Notes: generated by a model from the sequence alone, not told the origin. A DNA stretch of 64,000 nucleotides from Chloroflexota bacterium (GCA_029782225.1 JAKOVF010000386.1:1-64000), one strand, 5' to 3'; counted from the stretch's first letter, positions 39,195 to 48,699 are shown. Numbers and translations: made by a program.

Positions 39195-41423
39195 ATGTCC
39201 AATTCTCCGCGTGATCCATCGCAAGATTTCGCGAATGCCCGGCCATCTGAAAACGACTGGCTGGATCGCCTCGCGCATTTCAACCTGCATTTTGGGCGGT
39301 TCTTGCGCGATGCGTTCGGCATCCTGTTCCTTGCCTTCGCGCTGATGCTCCTGCTTGCCATCTGGGGGAAAACAGACGGCGTAGTCCTCGGGTGGCTGGC
39401 ACAGAAACTGACCTTATGGATCGGCTGGGGAAGTTATCTCGTCATCCTGTGGTTTGGATATGGTGGATTCGCCCTTCTCCGCCATGCACCCGGCCGATTG
39501 AACTGGGGACGTCTGATCGCGCTCGAACTCGCCTCGGTCCTGACCCTGGGCCTGCTTGCCGCTATGGGAGACAATGACCTCCTGCGGGCCAATGCTGGCG
39601 AACTCGGTGGACAGATTGGCTGGGGGCTGCTGACCCTACTTTGGATGCCGCCACTGGGCCGTTTCCTCGGATCGCTGATTCTATTCGTGGCCTGGTTGTT
39701 CACTGTCGTTACGGGACTCGGATTCTGGTCCAAGTTCGAAGCGTGGCTCATGCGAGTTGCCGGGGAGACGCCTGCACAGGTTGCCGGCGCTCCTGCGGCT
39801 GCTGAACAGATTGAGCAGGAAAAAACAGAAGAGCTCCAGAAGAAAGGTTCTCCAAAAAAGAAAGCCCCGGCCATTCCTCCAGAATTTCGTACCTCCCTAA
39901 AAGCACCAGCCGAAAAGAAGCCGGAAAAATCTGCCAGGGCATTGGAGCGTCACGAGGATTTGCCTTCCCTGCAGATCCTGATGGCTGAGACGGCAACCCG
40001 CACGGATGAGCGCACGATCAACCAGACGGCCGGTCTGATCATGAAGACCCTGGCAGAATTTGGAATCCCTGCCACAGTGATCGGATATCGAGTAGGCCCT
40101 GCGGTCACGCAGTTCGCCGTCCAGCCGGGTTTCATCAAAAAAGCTGGTTCGCAAGAGGAAGATGACGCGCAACAAATGAAGGTGCGCGTCGCACAAATTG
40201 CGTCGCTGGAGAAAGATCTCGCACTGGCGCTCTCCGCTGAACGCTTGAGGATTGAGGCGCCGGTACCGGGCAAGCCGTATGTCGGTATCGAAGTCCCGAA
40301 TTCGCACAGTTCGGTGGTTCGGCTGAAGCCTTTGCTCGAGTCAGAGACTTTTTATAAGGTCGGTGCGCCGCTGACGGTGGCGCTTGGCCGCGATGTTTCC
40401 GGGCATCCAGTCGTCGCGGATCTGGCGCGAATGCCGCATCTTCTGATTGCGGGTTCGACCGGTTCTGGAAAGTCTGTTTGTATCACCGCGCTGGCTGCTT
40501 GCCTCGCGATGAACAATACGCCCGAAGATCTGCGCATGGTGATGATCGACTCGAAGATGGTCGAGTTGCTGCGCTTCAACGGCCTGCCTCATCTTTATGG
40601 AAAAGTGGAAACCAACATCGAGCGGATTCTCGGCGTGCTGCGCTGGGTGGTGCTGGAGATGGAACATCGGTATCGCCTGCTCGAATCCAGCCATTCCCGC
40701 GATCTGGAGACTTATAACCGCAAGCAAGCCCGTAAAGCTGATGGTGTCACCCTGCCGCGCATTGTGGTCTTGATCGATGAGCTGGCTGACCTGATGATGT
40801 CTGCGCCGGATCAGACGGAGCATAACCTTGTACGTCTCGCACAGATGGCGCGTGCAACCGGCATCCATTTGGTTGTTGCCACGCAGCGTCCATCCACAGA
40901 TGTAGTTACCGGCCTGATCAAGGCCAACTTCCCGGCCAGGCTCGCATTTGCTGTAGCTTCCGGTATAGATAGCCGCGTCATCCTCGATTACACTGGCGCG
41001 GAGACCCTGCTGGGCCGTGGCGATATGCTCTTCCTGAATCCGGAAGTCGGCAACCCTACGCGTGCGCAGGGGGTGATGGTCACGGATATGGAGATCGAGC
41101 GCATTATTTCGCACTGGCAGAAAGCCAGCGAAATCCCCGTCGACGACACGCCGCCCTGGGAGAAACTGTTACAGGAGCCGGATGAGAATGAAGACGACGG
41201 CTTGATCGAGCAGGCAGTGTCCATTGTCAAACAGAGCCAGCGTGCTTCCGCTTCCCTTTTGCAGCGACGGCTGCGCGTCGGTTATCCGCGCGCGGCACGC
41301 CTGCTTGACCAGCTTGAAGAAATGGGCGTGGTTGGACCTTCCCAGGGCGGGGGAAAGGAGCGAGATGTCCTTGTGAGTGCCGAGGATGATTTTGAAGACG
41401 GTGAGTTGGATAAGTCAGCCTGA
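39195..41423 (+). CDS. ftsK: FtsK/SpoIIIE DNA translocase
   Basis: 742 residues. Four N-terminal helices anchor it (FGILFLAFALMLLLAIWGK, LTLWIGWGSYLVILWFGYGG and others), followed by a charged linker. The motor domain has ITPLL-like N-lobe, Walker A in LIAGSTGSGKSVCITA, Walker B region RIVVLIDELADLMM and MARATGIHLVVATQRPSTDVVTGLIKANFPAR. The C-terminal winged helix (IEQAVSIVKQSQRASASLLQRRLRVGYPRAARLLDQLEEMGVVG) recognises oriented DNA sites. It segregates chromosomes at the division septum. Confidence 0.93.
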   Translation: MSNSPRDPSQDFANARPSENDWLDRLAHFNLHFGRFLRDAFGILFLAFALMLLLAIWGKTDGVVLGWLAQKLTLWIGWGSYLVILWFGYGGFALLRHAPGRLNWGRLIALELASVLTLGLLAAMGDNDLLRANAGELGGQIGWGLLTLLWMPPLGRFLGSLILFVAWLFTVVTGLGFWSKFEAWLMRVAGETPAQVAGAPAAAEQIEQEKTEELQKKGSPKKKAPAIPPEFRTSLKAPAEKKPEKSARALERHEDLPSLQILMAETATRTDERTINQTAGLIMKTLAEFGIPATVIGYRVGPAVTQFAVQPGFIKKAGSQEEDDAQQMKVRVAQIASLEKDLALALSAERLRIEAPVPGKPYVGIEVPNSHSSVVRLKPLLESETFYKVGAPLTVALGRDVSGHPVVADLARMPHLLIAGSTGSGKSVCITALAACLAMNNTPEDLRMVMIDSKMVELLRFNGLPHLYGKVETNIERILGVLRWVVLEMEHRYRLLESSHSRDLETYNRKQARKADGVTLPRIVVLIDELADLMMSAPDQTEHNLVRLAQMARATGIHLVVATQRPSTDVVTGLIKANFPARLAFAVASGIDSRVILDYTGAETLLGRGDMLFLNPEVGNPTRAQGVMVTDMEIERIISHWQKASEIPVDDTPPWEKLLQEPDENEDDGLIEQAVSIVKQSQRASASLLQRRLRVGYPRAARLLDQLEEMGVVGPSQGGGKERDVLVSAEDDFEDGELDKSA

Positions 41424-41602
41424 GCACGCTTCTTGAAACCTCAGTATTCATCAAAGATGATGTGGGGTGAGTCAATTAATGCAATTTCCAGCAGTACATT
41501 TCAATTGCTTAGCCGTCCATCCATATCCAGGAACGGATGAAGTCGATGAACGCCGTTTTGGATTATCATTGCTTGAAACCAGATCAGAAAGGAAATTGAT
41601 TG

Positions 41603-42250
41603 GTGGATCAAACGACCAATCCCAAACCTACTTTTACAGATCGATTGCGCCTGATCTTCAAGGGCATTTTGGACCCAATCGGGCAGTTCTTGAATCGCAC
41701 GGGCCTCACACCTAACGCTATCACATTGCTCGGGCTGGGAGGCACGACCATTGGCGCGTATTTCCTGGCGCGCGGCCAGATGACGGTTGGCGGAATTACT
41801 TTGCTGCTCAGTGTCTTGGTGGATGCACTGGATGGAACGATGGCACGATTGCGCGGTGATTCCAGCGACTTTGGTGCCTTTGTCGATTCGGTCAGTGACC
41901 GCTATGCAGAACTGATTACCTTCGGCGGCTTGTTCTATTATTTCTTAAGCGTGAACAGCCACTTTGGCGCGATGCTCACCTTCCTCGCGGCGGCCGGTTC
42001 GGTGCTCGTCTCTTACGTCAAAGCTCGTGCGGAGGGATTGAGATTCACGGCCAAGGTCGGTCTGCTTACCCGCGTGGAACGATATATTGTCCTGATCCCA
42101 TCGCTGATTCTCAACCAGCCGTTGATTGGCATGGGGTTGATTGCTTTACTGGGTAACATTACGGCTCTGCAGCGCATCCTTCATGTACGTGTGCAGGGAC
42201 ACGCGCGCAATGAACAGGCCAGAAGAGCGAAAAAGGATTACTTACATTAA
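41603..42250 (+). CDS. CDP-alcohol phosphatidyltransferase
   Basis: 215 residues with about six membrane helices and the complete family signature DG-x2-AR-x8-G-x3-D-x3-D, read as DGTMARLRGDSSDFGAFVDSVSDR. It transfers a phosphatidyl group from CDP-diacylglycerol to an alcohol such as glycerol-phosphate or inositol-phosphate; the ending LLTRVERYIVLIPSLIL fits the phosphatidylinositol-phosphate-synthase branch. GTG at 41603 is taken as start, although TTG at 41600 is equally close to the AAGGAAA. The 180 bases upstream show no other gene. Confidence 0.85.
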   Translation: MDQTTNPKPTFTDRLRLIFKGILDPIGQFLNRTGLTPNAITLLGLGGTTIGAYFLARGQMTVGGITLLLSVLVDALDGTMARLRGDSSDFGAFVDSVSDRYAELITFGGLFYYFLSVNSHFGAMLTFLAAAGSVLVSYVKARAEGLRFTAKVGLLTRVERYIVLIPSLILNQPLIGMGLIALLGNITALQRILHVRVQGHARNEQARRAKKDYLH

Positions 42251-42341
42251 TTGTTGAAGGTGTCACCCTTCTCGAAGGCCGTTTCGCCCCGCAAGGCTCT
42301 CGGCCCGACATCCCTACGGGAGAGTGACATGAGAGGCACTT

Positions 42342-43160
42342 ATGATTGACGGCATTTCGATTGGTCCGCTTTATGTTCGGTTCTATGGCATTATCCTGAT
42401 GCTCGGCGCGGTTGCCGGTGCCTGGCTGGCGACAAAAGCCGCGAAAAAACGTGGTTACGATCCGGAAATCGTCTGGGACCTGCTCATCTATCTTCTCATT
42501 GGCGGCGTTCTCGGTGCGCGGCTCTGGCATATTTTCACCCCCTCACCTTCGGCTATCGCCCAGGGCCTTACGACCTCTTTCTATCTCACGCATCCGCTGG
42601 ATGCGCTCGCTATCTGGAAGGGCGGCCTGGGTATTCCTGGCGCCGTCATTGGCGGCATGATCGCGCTCTACATCTACGCCCGCAAGAATCAGCTCAACTT
42701 TGCCGAGTGGACCGATATTGCTGCGCCGAGTATTGCGCTTGGCCAGGCGATAGGGCGCTGGGGCAATTTCTTCAACCAGGAGCTTTACGGCGCACCAACG
42801 AACCTTCCCTGGAAGCTCTACGTGGATCCGGCCCACCGTCTGGCGGGCTTTGAAAGCGTTGAGTATTATCATCCGCTCTTTGCCTACGAGTCCCTTCTCA
42901 GCCTGGCGAACATGTTTTTCCTGATATGGATTTCGCGTCGCTTTGCCGACAGACTCAAGAACGGCGACATTTTTCTCATCTATTTGATTATCTATCCCCT
43001 CATCCGCTTCTCCCTGGACTTCCTGAGGCTCGATGCTTCGCAAGTAGCAGGCGTCAACGCCAATCAGACTTTTATGGCAATTGTGGCTGTGCTGTCGGCG
43101 GCTGCTTTATGGTGGCGGCACCGAAACGATCGTCGGAGTCAAACGTCTGCTGACATTTGA
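42342..43160 (+). CDS. lgt: Prolipoprotein diacylglyceryl transferase
   Basis: 272 residues with seven membrane helices. GPLYVRFYGIILMLGAV, the GARLWHIF segment, KGGLGIPGAVIGGMIALYIYARK, and GQAIGRWGNFFNQELYGAPT (the catalytic Arg/Asn signature) identify it, with PLFAYESLLSL and FLRLDA near the end. It attaches diacylglycerol to lipobox cysteines, the step before LspA. The gap before it (42251-42341) holds a hairpin-rich repeat with GTCAC/GTGAC ends. Confidence 0.92.
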   Translation: MIDGISIGPLYVRFYGIILMLGAVAGAWLATKAAKKRGYDPEIVWDLLIYLLIGGVLGARLWHIFTPSPSAIAQGLTTSFYLTHPLDALAIWKGGLGIPGAVIGGMIALYIYARKNQLNFAEWTDIAAPSIALGQAIGRWGNFFNQELYGAPTNLPWKLYVDPAHRLAGFESVEYYHPLFAYESLLSLANMFFLIWISRRFADRLKNGDIFLIYLIIYPLIRFSLDFLRLDASQVAGVNANQTFMAIVAVLSAAALWWRHRNDRRSQTSADI

Positions 43161-43221
43161 TGCCTCCAACTCCAGCATCTGCCCCAAAGGGGTGCTTTGC
43201 AGGGAAAGGACTGTTGTCTTA

Positions 43222-43250
43222 TTGACACGTCAATTCTGTACCGATATTCT
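43222..43250 (+). promoter_or_regulatory. Promoter of the ABC transporter operon
   Basis: TTGACA (43222-43227), a 17-base spacer and TATTCT (43245-43250). The ATG at 43259 is only eight bases further, so the transcript would be leaderless or nearly so. Confidence 0.65.
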
Positions 43251-43258
43251 GGACACCT

Positions 43259-44194
43259 ATGATCGAGACGAACGACCTGACTAAGAAGTTCAATGATTTT
43301 GTCGCGGTGGATGGAGTCAATCTCTCCGTCCAGCCGGGGCAGCTCCTGGCGATCCTCGGGCAGAATGGCGCGGGCAAGACAACCACTGTGCGAATGTTGA
43401 CAGCATTGCTGAACCCAACTCGTGGCTGGGCGCGCATCGCAGGCTACGATACAGTGAAGCAGGGACGTGACGTCCGCGCTTCAGTGGGGGTGCTGACCGA
43501 GCAGCATGGTCTCTACATGCGCATGAGCGCCGATGAGTACCTCGATTTCTTTGGTCAGGTCTACAGGCTTGACCCTGGAGTTCGTAAAGCGCGCAGTCAG
43601 GCGCTGCTCGAATACTTCGGCCTGGAAGAGGCGGCTCATCGCCGCATCGGCGAATATTCCAAAGGGATGCGTCAGAAACTTGCTCTTGCGCGTGCGATGA
43701 TGCATGAGCCCGGCGTGTTACTGCTCGACGAACCCACCTCCGCCATGGACCCCGAGTCCGCGCGGCTGGTGCGGGATGAGATTGCCCGCCTGAAATCCTC
43801 CAGGCGGACGATCGTCATCTGCACGCACAATCTTGTGGAGGCCGAATCGCTTGCAGATATCATTGCCATCATCTATCGCGGCCGCATTTTGATGCAAGGC
43901 TCACTGGATGAATTGAAGCAAAGGGTGCTGGGCGCACCCGAATATGAAGTCAAATTTGCGCAGCCATGGGATATGGGTGAATTGGAAATGCCCGTCGGGA
44001 TGACTCTGGCACATAAAACGGCGACCAGCCTGAGGGTCCGTGTGGAGCGCCCGCAGGAGTCGAATCCAGCACTGCTGCACGCGCTCTCCGCGAAGTCGGC
44101 ACCATTCATGTCTTTCCAGGAAGAACCGCGCACACTCGAACAGGTCTACCTCAAAGTGATGGCCGATGTAAGGGGCGATATCCATGTGGGATAA
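43259..44194 (+). CDS. ABC transporter ATPase (ABC-2 type)
   Basis: 311 residues. Walker A GQNGAGKTTTVRML, Q-loop GVLTEQHGLYMRM, signature YSKGMRQKLALARAMM, Walker B VLLLDEPTSAMDPE and switch ICTHNLVEAE. A C-terminal extension (about 80 residues ending LEQVYLKVMAD) is typical of Na/drug/antibiotic exporters of the CcmA/NatA class. It is paired with the permease at 44184, which it overlaps by 11 bases. Confidence 0.92.
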   Translation: MIETNDLTKKFNDFVAVDGVNLSVQPGQLLAILGQNGAGKTTTVRMLTALLNPTRGWARIAGYDTVKQGRDVRASVGVLTEQHGLYMRMSADEYLDFFGQVYRLDPGVRKARSQALLEYFGLEEAAHRRIGEYSKGMRQKLALARAMMHEPGVLLLDEPTSAMDPESARLVRDEIARLKSSRRTIVICTHNLVEAESLADIIAIIYRGRILMQGSLDELKQRVLGAPEYEVKFAQPWDMGELEMPVGMTLAHKTATSLRVRVERPQESNPALLHALSAKSAPFMSFQEEPRTLEQVYLKVMADVRGDIHVG

Positions 44195-45617
44195 ACTACA
44201 GCCCGTCTGGCTCGTGACGCGGCGTGAGCTGCGTGATCAATTGCGTGACTGGCGCGTGTTGACGCCGCTCATCATCCTGACAGTATTCTTCCCGATCCTG
44301 ATGAACGCGTTCGCCCGGATGACCATTGATTTCTTGAATCAATACAACGCAAATTTGATCCTCGATCGTCTCGTGCCTTTTTCCGTGCTGATTATCGGTT
44401 TCTTCCCGATCACAGTTTCGCTGGTCGTAGCGCTGGAATCCTTTGTAGGGGAGAAGGAACGTGGGACGATTGAGCCGCTGCTCAGTTCACCGCTCGAAAA
44501 CTGGCAGTTATACTTTGGGAAATTACTGCTCGGCATCTTTACGCCGCTGATTGCAAGTTACCTCTCGATCACTTTCTATCTCATCCTGGTGACGCGTCAG
44601 GGATTGGACATGCCGCCATGGTATATCATTGCACAACTTGTCATCCTGACCACAGCCCATGCCACCTTGATGGTCGCGGCTGCCATCGTTATATCAGTCC
44701 AAAGTACCTCGGTAAAAGCGGCCAATCTTCTGGCTTCGTTTATCGTCATTCCAGTGGCCGTGTTGATGCAGGGTGAGGCGGTCCTGTTGTTCTGGGGGAA
44801 TGAAGAAGTACTCTGGCTGGCGGTTGCCGCGGTGACCATCCTTGCGTTATTGATCATCCGCGTGGGGATCGCACACTTCCAGCGCGAATACCTGCTGGGC
44901 CGCGAAATCGATATGATCAATCTGCGCTGGATGGGCCGTACATTCTGGAAGTACTTTAAGGGTGGGGCTACCTCCATTCTGGATTGGTATGGGAAGTCCG
45001 TGAAGCCTTCGCTGCGAAAGCTGACCACTCCTGCACTCCTGATCGTTTTGATCGCGGGAGTGGGCATCTGGCTTGGTTATGCTTGGATCATGCAGAACCT
45101 GCCAACTGCACTGAACAAAGCCTCACCGGCAGATCTTAAGGAATTGATTGACCGGGCCAATACCATGCCGGATCTGAGGCAGGTGCAGCAGAGCTTTTCG
45201 GCGCCCTTTCTTTTCATGAACAATACACGCGCCATGGTGACGATCCTCCTGGCAGGATTGGTTTCCTTCAGCGTGCTGGGAATTGTGCTCTACCTGGTCA
45301 ATATTAGTCTGATCGGCGGCCTGTTCGGCCTGTTCCAATTACTGGGCATGTCTCCCTGGCCGCTGTTCCTGGCCGGTGTGCTCCCACATGGAATATTTGA
45401 AATCCCTGCGTTGATGCTTGGCAGCGCCGCGGTGCTTTATATGGGCGTTGCGCTGGTGACGCCTCAGACAGGCAAGTCCATGGGCGAGGTGTTGATCGAA
45501 CTGCTCGCCGACTGGGCAAAGGTCTTTATTGGTATCGTCATTCCGTTGCTGGCAGTCGCAGCGTTGATTGAAGCGTACATTACCCCCCTTATCCTGGTGG
45601 CGATTTTAAAAAGGTGA
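44184..45617 (+). CDS. ABC-2-type permease with a C-terminal SpoIIM-like domain
   Basis: 477 residues. The N-terminal part has an ABC-2 permease pattern (LVTRRELRDQLRDWRVLTPL, SFVGEKERGTIEPLLSSPLE, NWQLYFGKLLLGIFTPLIAS) with about six helices. The C-terminal 170 residues contain further helices and the SLIGGLFGLFQLLGMSP...LAGVLPHGIFEIPALMLGSAAVL segment characteristic of SpoIIM/DUF95 membrane proteins. SpoIIM helps septal membrane remodelling in sporulating bacteria; here the role is unknown. It is translationally coupled to its ATPase. Confidence 0.8.
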   Translation: MWDKLQPVWLVTRRELRDQLRDWRVLTPLIILTVFFPILMNAFARMTIDFLNQYNANLILDRLVPFSVLIIGFFPITVSLVVALESFVGEKERGTIEPLLSSPLENWQLYFGKLLLGIFTPLIASYLSITFYLILVTRQGLDMPPWYIIAQLVILTTAHATLMVAAAIVISVQSTSVKAANLLASFIVIPVAVLMQGEAVLLFWGNEEVLWLAVAAVTILALLIIRVGIAHFQREYLLGREIDMINLRWMGRTFWKYFKGGATSILDWYGKSVKPSLRKLTTPALLIVLIAGVGIWLGYAWIMQNLPTALNKASPADLKELIDRANTMPDLRQVQQSFSAPFLFMNNTRAMVTILLAGLVSFSVLGIVLYLVNISLIGGLFGLFQLLGMSPWPLFLAGVLPHGIFEIPALMLGSAAVLYMGVALVTPQTGKSMGEVLIELLADWAKVFIGIVIPLLAVAALIEAYITPLILVAILKR

Positions 45618-45621
45618 ATCC

Positions 45622-46380
45622 ATGCCCAAGGTGATCATCCTCGGTTCATCGAATGCCATTCCAACCACGGACAGTGAGAACACGCACATGGTCGTGGTGG
45701 GTGAAGAGCGCATGGTGCTGATCGACTCAGTCAGTAACCCGATCCTGCGTCTGGAACAAGCTGGTCTGGATTTTAATGACCTGACGGACCTGATCGTGAC
45801 CCATTTCCATCCGGATCATGTCTCAGGGCTGCCGCTCCTGCTCATGGATATGTGGCTGATGGGCCGCAAGAGGCCGCTCAATATTTACGGTTTGCACTAC
45901 ACGCTCGACCGCGTCGAGGACTTGATGGGATTCTATGGCTGGGCCGAGTGGCCGAATTTCTTCCCGGTTGCCTTCTATCGGCTCCCCGCCAGTGAAATGA
46001 CCACCGTGATGGATTGCCCGGATTTTCGGATTTACGCTTCGCCGGTCCGCCATCTCATTCCCACCATGGGCCTCAGGATCGAGTTTAATCATACGAAGAA
46101 GGTCATGGCCTATTCCTGCGACACGGAGCCTTGCGAAGAGGTGATCCGTCTCGGCGCAGGCGCAGATGTATTGATCCACGAAGCGGCTGGCGCCCAACGC
46201 GGGCATTCCTCCGCGGCGCAGGCCGGAGAGATCGCCAGCCGTGCTGAAGTGGGGCGTTTGTATTTAATCCATTATGCGACGGGGAAATATGCCAACGGCA
46301 ACCTGGTCAAAGAGGCGCAGACACGCTATCAGGGTGAAGTTGCTTTGGCCGTCGATTTCATGACGCTCGATTTCAGTTAA
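45622..46380 (+). CDS. Metallo-beta-lactamase-fold hydrolase (RNase Z-like)
   Basis: 252 residues. The zinc motif THFHPDHVSGLPLLL is complete, with later ligands in SPVRHLIPTMGLRIEF, SCDTEPCEEV and HEAAGAQRGHSSAAQ, then LIHYATG. The layout resembles RNase Z/PhnP-type phosphodiesterases, but it lacks an evident exosite, so the substrate is open. It begins four bases after the permease stop and probably belongs to the same transcript. Confidence 0.84.
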   Translation: MPKVIILGSSNAIPTTDSENTHMVVVGEERMVLIDSVSNPILRLEQAGLDFNDLTDLIVTHFHPDHVSGLPLLLMDMWLMGRKRPLNIYGLHYTLDRVEDLMGFYGWAEWPNFFPVAFYRLPASEMTTVMDCPDFRIYASPVRHLIPTMGLRIEFNHTKKVMAYSCDTEPCEEVIRLGAGADVLIHEAAGAQRGHSSAAQAGEIASRAEVGRLYLIHYATGKYANGNLVKEAQTRYQGEVALAVDFMTLDFS

Positions 46381-46387
46381 ACAAATT

Positions 46388-46412
46388 CCCCTCACCCTGA
46401 AAGGGAGAGGGG
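46388..46412. repeat. Intergenic hairpin
   Basis: CCCCTCACCCT and AGGGAGAGGGG form a stem with one mismatch around GAA, between two convergent genes. It is of the CCCTCACCCT/GAGAGGG repeat type and may act as a terminator. Confidence 0.5.
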
Positions 46413-46425
46413 GTAGGGGTTGGAG

Positions 46426-46929
46426 TTACCATCCCACAATATACGGTTCCCATTCGCCATTTTCACTTAAGTGTCTGCCAAAGATATAAGCAGCGTTCGC
46501 TGGTGGCTCCTTCGGGATATGCATGGGATGCATGTGGGCTTCCTCCACTTTGCGTCCGCCTTTACGGTGATTGCAGGAGGGACAAGCGGCTACAACGTTG
46601 GTCCAAATATGCTCGCCCCCCAGATGCCGGGGGATCACGTGGTCAACTGTCAGGCCAACATCCCGTTTGCCGCAATACTGGCAGGTATAATTATCGCGAC
46701 GGAACACTTCCCGGCGCGTCAATTTGACGCGCGGCCGCGGTCGGTGCACCTGGCTTTCCAGCCGGATGACGGAAGGACGCGGGATCAGTTGTGAAATGGT
46801 TCGGATGTGGCCGCGTCCGTTCACGACCATATCAGCTTTACCAGACAGGAGCAGGCCAACAGCCCGTCGTGTGGAGCACACGTGAATCGGCTCGAAATTG
46901 GCATTGAGCACTAAGACCGGCTCTTGCAT
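46426..46929 (-). CDS. HNH endonuclease
   Basis: 167 residues. The HNH core has two CxxC zinc knuckles, CQYCGKRDVGLTVDHVIPRHLGG and CPSCNHRKGG, with catalytic His in DHVIPRHLGGEH. The N-terminus (LVLNANFEPIHVCSTRRAVGLLLSGKAD) is the typical start of this widespread chromosomal family. No neighbouring restriction or phage genes are present, so its biological target is unknown. It is transcribed alone. Confidence 0.88.
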   Translation of the reverse strand: MQEPVLVLNANFEPIHVCSTRRAVGLLLSGKADMVVNGRGHIRTISQLIPRPSVIRLESQVHRPRPRVKLTRREVFRRDNYTCQYCGKRDVGLTVDHVIPRHLGGEHIWTNVVAACPSCNHRKGGRKVEEAHMHPMHIPKEPPANAAYIFGRHLSENGEWEPYIVGW

Positions 46930-47007
46930 TCTGTCTCCGAATCTGCATGATTATACTGCTGAATCTTTGGACTTCAGAAATCCGCCTTTCGGCCTAATGG
47001 AGTTGAA

Positions 47008-47907
47008 ATGAAGGTTCTTATCGCTGGTGGCGGGGGATTTCTTGGGACTGCGCTTACAAAATCATTACTGGTGGATGAACACCAAGTCTACCTTCTAAGT
47101 CGTAAACTCGATGTAAAGGTTCCTTCCGGTGTGGAAGCGGTCCCGTGGGACGGGAAGACGATAGAAGGCTGGGGTGAACTCATCAATGAAGCGGACGTAG
47201 TGGTCAATCTCGCCGGGAAGTCACTTTCTAGCTGGCCCTGGACTGAAGCCATGAAGAGCACTTTCCTCCACTCCCGCGTCATGCCGGGATTTGCACTTGC
47301 CGAGGCTATTCGGAAAGCGACTCGGCGCCCGCGCGTTTTCATCCAGCAATCGGGCATCAACTATTATGGATTGAGGGGTGAGCTGGCTGACGAGTCCACG
47401 CCGCCTGCCGATGACTTCCTCGCGCAATTAGCCGTTAAGTGGGAACACGCAACAAAATCAGTTGAAGAACTGGGAGTCCGGCGTGTAGTTACCCGTACGG
47501 CAGTTGTTCTTGCGAAAAAAGGCGGACTTATGCCCCTGATGGCTTTGCCGGTGCAGTTGTTCGCAGGCGGGCCATTGGGCAGCGGGAAACAGGCCACGCC
47601 GTGGATCCACCTCTATGACTGGGTCGGAGCGGTCCGCTTTTTGGTGGATGACGAAAATGCCCGCGGCGCGTATAATCTGGTCGCTCCCACACCCACCTCC
47701 AACGCAGAATTTAATCGAAGCCTGGCAGAAGTATTGCACCGACCCTACTGGTTTCCCACGCCTGCCTTTTTGCTTGGAACCGTTTTGGGTGAAATGAGCG
47801 TCCTCATACTGGAAGGCAGGTTCTCCCAGCCCAAACGGTTGACCGAGTCTGGGTACCGGTTCCAGTTTCCGGGGCCGCGTGAAGCGTTCCTCGATTTGTA
47901 CAGATAA
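47008..47907 (+). CDS. TIGR01777-family NAD(P)-binding epimerase
   Basis: 299 residues. A Rossmann-type nucleotide loop begins it (KVLIAGGGGFLGTALTKSLL), followed by VVNLAGKSLSS, HSRVMPGFALAEAI, FIQQSGINYYG and a C-terminal DUF1731-type region (YWFPTPAFLLGTVLGEMSVLILEGRFSQPKRL). It belongs to the YfcH-like sugar-epimerase family; substrate unknown. ATG at 47008, about 25 bases before a lipoprotein gene. Confidence 0.87.
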   Translation: MKVLIAGGGGFLGTALTKSLLVDEHQVYLLSRKLDVKVPSGVEAVPWDGKTIEGWGELINEADVVVNLAGKSLSSWPWTEAMKSTFLHSRVMPGFALAEAIRKATRRPRVFIQQSGINYYGLRGELADESTPPADDFLAQLAVKWEHATKSVEELGVRRVVTRTAVVLAKKGGLMPLMALPVQLFAGGPLGSGKQATPWIHLYDWVGAVRFLVDDENARGAYNLVAPTPTSNAEFNRSLAEVLHRPYWFPTPAFLLGTVLGEMSVLILEGRFSQPKRLTESGYRFQFPGPREAFLDLYR

Positions 47908-47931
47908 AGTTTGAAGGAGAAAAAAGTCCAC

Positions 47932-48594
47932 ATGAAAAGAATAATTATTCTGGCCGCATTGTTGCTCTCGGCCTGCGCGCCACAACCCCCCGGGGTTACA
48001 TTACCACAGTTCCTGGCCACTGCCACACCTTACATTGACCCGTCGTATCCGACTGCCCAGGCCAGCATTGCCTTGCAGAACCAGACAGCGAGCGGGATCG
48101 ATATCCGTATGGATCGGGTCTGGCAGGATGGGAAGAATATCAATGCGAATATTTGCTTTACCTTGCCGGACGCGTCCGACTGGTCGATCTGGTCGGCAAG
48201 CCTCACCTATGCCGGGACGGTACTCGATATCTATGGCACAACCCTGCAGAGTCTGACAGAAGCAGCCAACGGGCAACCCGGTCAGAGGTGTGATACGCTT
48301 ACGTTCATCGTCCCGCCCGATGCAGACCTTTCCACAGCAAGCATCGTAGTGGATGCAATTGGGGCCTACCCGGGGGAAGACGAATATTGCACCGTGTATC
48401 TGCCGAAGATCCAGCAGGCTTTGGCCGCGCGGGGCATTACCCTCGATTGCGCGGATGTGAATGGTGTGATGACCATGCAAATCACCGGTAAGCCAACCGA
48501 AATGACGCAGGAGCAGGCAGAGCAACTGGTCTACAGCGATGAGTTTTACACGATCAAGGGTCCGTGGACGTTTCAGTTCAATTTGACGCAATAA
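47932..48594 (+). CDS. Lipoprotein of unknown function
   Basis: 220 residues from the ATG at 47932 (MKRIIILAALLLSACAPQPP), a short signal peptide with lipobox LLSAC. The mature protein has no recognised domain; VWQDGKNINANICFTLPDASDWSIWSASL and YPGEDEYCTVYLPKIQQALAARGI are its clearest segments, with three further cysteines in the mature part. AAGGAG lies 11-16 bases upstream of the start. A longer reading from 47911 would add seven residues before the signal peptide and is less likely. Confidence 0.75.
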   Translation: MKRIIILAALLLSACAPQPPGVTLPQFLATATPYIDPSYPTAQASIALQNQTASGIDIRMDRVWQDGKNINANICFTLPDASDWSIWSASLTYAGTVLDIYGTTLQSLTEAANGQPGQRCDTLTFIVPPDADLSTASIVVDAIGAYPGEDEYCTVYLPKIQQALAARGITLDCADVNGVMTMQITGKPTEMTQEQAEQLVYSDEFYTIKGPWTFQFNLTQ

Positions 48595-48596
48595 GC

Positions 48597-48661
48597 CCCC
48601 TCCCCCCTGTCGGGACCTCTCCCATTTTCGGCTTTCTCGAAAATGGGGAGGTGGGTGGGGG
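48597..48661. terminator. Large palindrome / terminator after the lipoprotein gene
   Basis: CCCCCTCCC...CCTCTCCCATTTTCG pairs with CGAAAATGGGGAGG...GGGTGGGGG around a GCTTTCT loop. It ends the lipoprotein transcript and separates it from the tyrS promoter. Confidence 0.65.
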
Positions 48662-48693
48662 TAAAAAGACTTCCTCAGTTTTTGGGTACTGTG

Positions 48694-48699
48694 TATAAT
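48694..48699 (+). promoter_or_regulatory. Consensus -10 box of the tyrS promoter
   Basis: TATAAT with an expected start at about 48706, the A of the leader-peptide ATG; no strong -35 is seen (TTCCTC at 48671). The transcript would begin directly with the leader coding sequence. Confidence 0.55.

Noticed and set aside
41467-41715. Small plus-strand frame between ftsK and the CDP-alcohol transferase
   Set aside because: It overlaps the transferase in another frame and has no ribosome-binding site or similarity.
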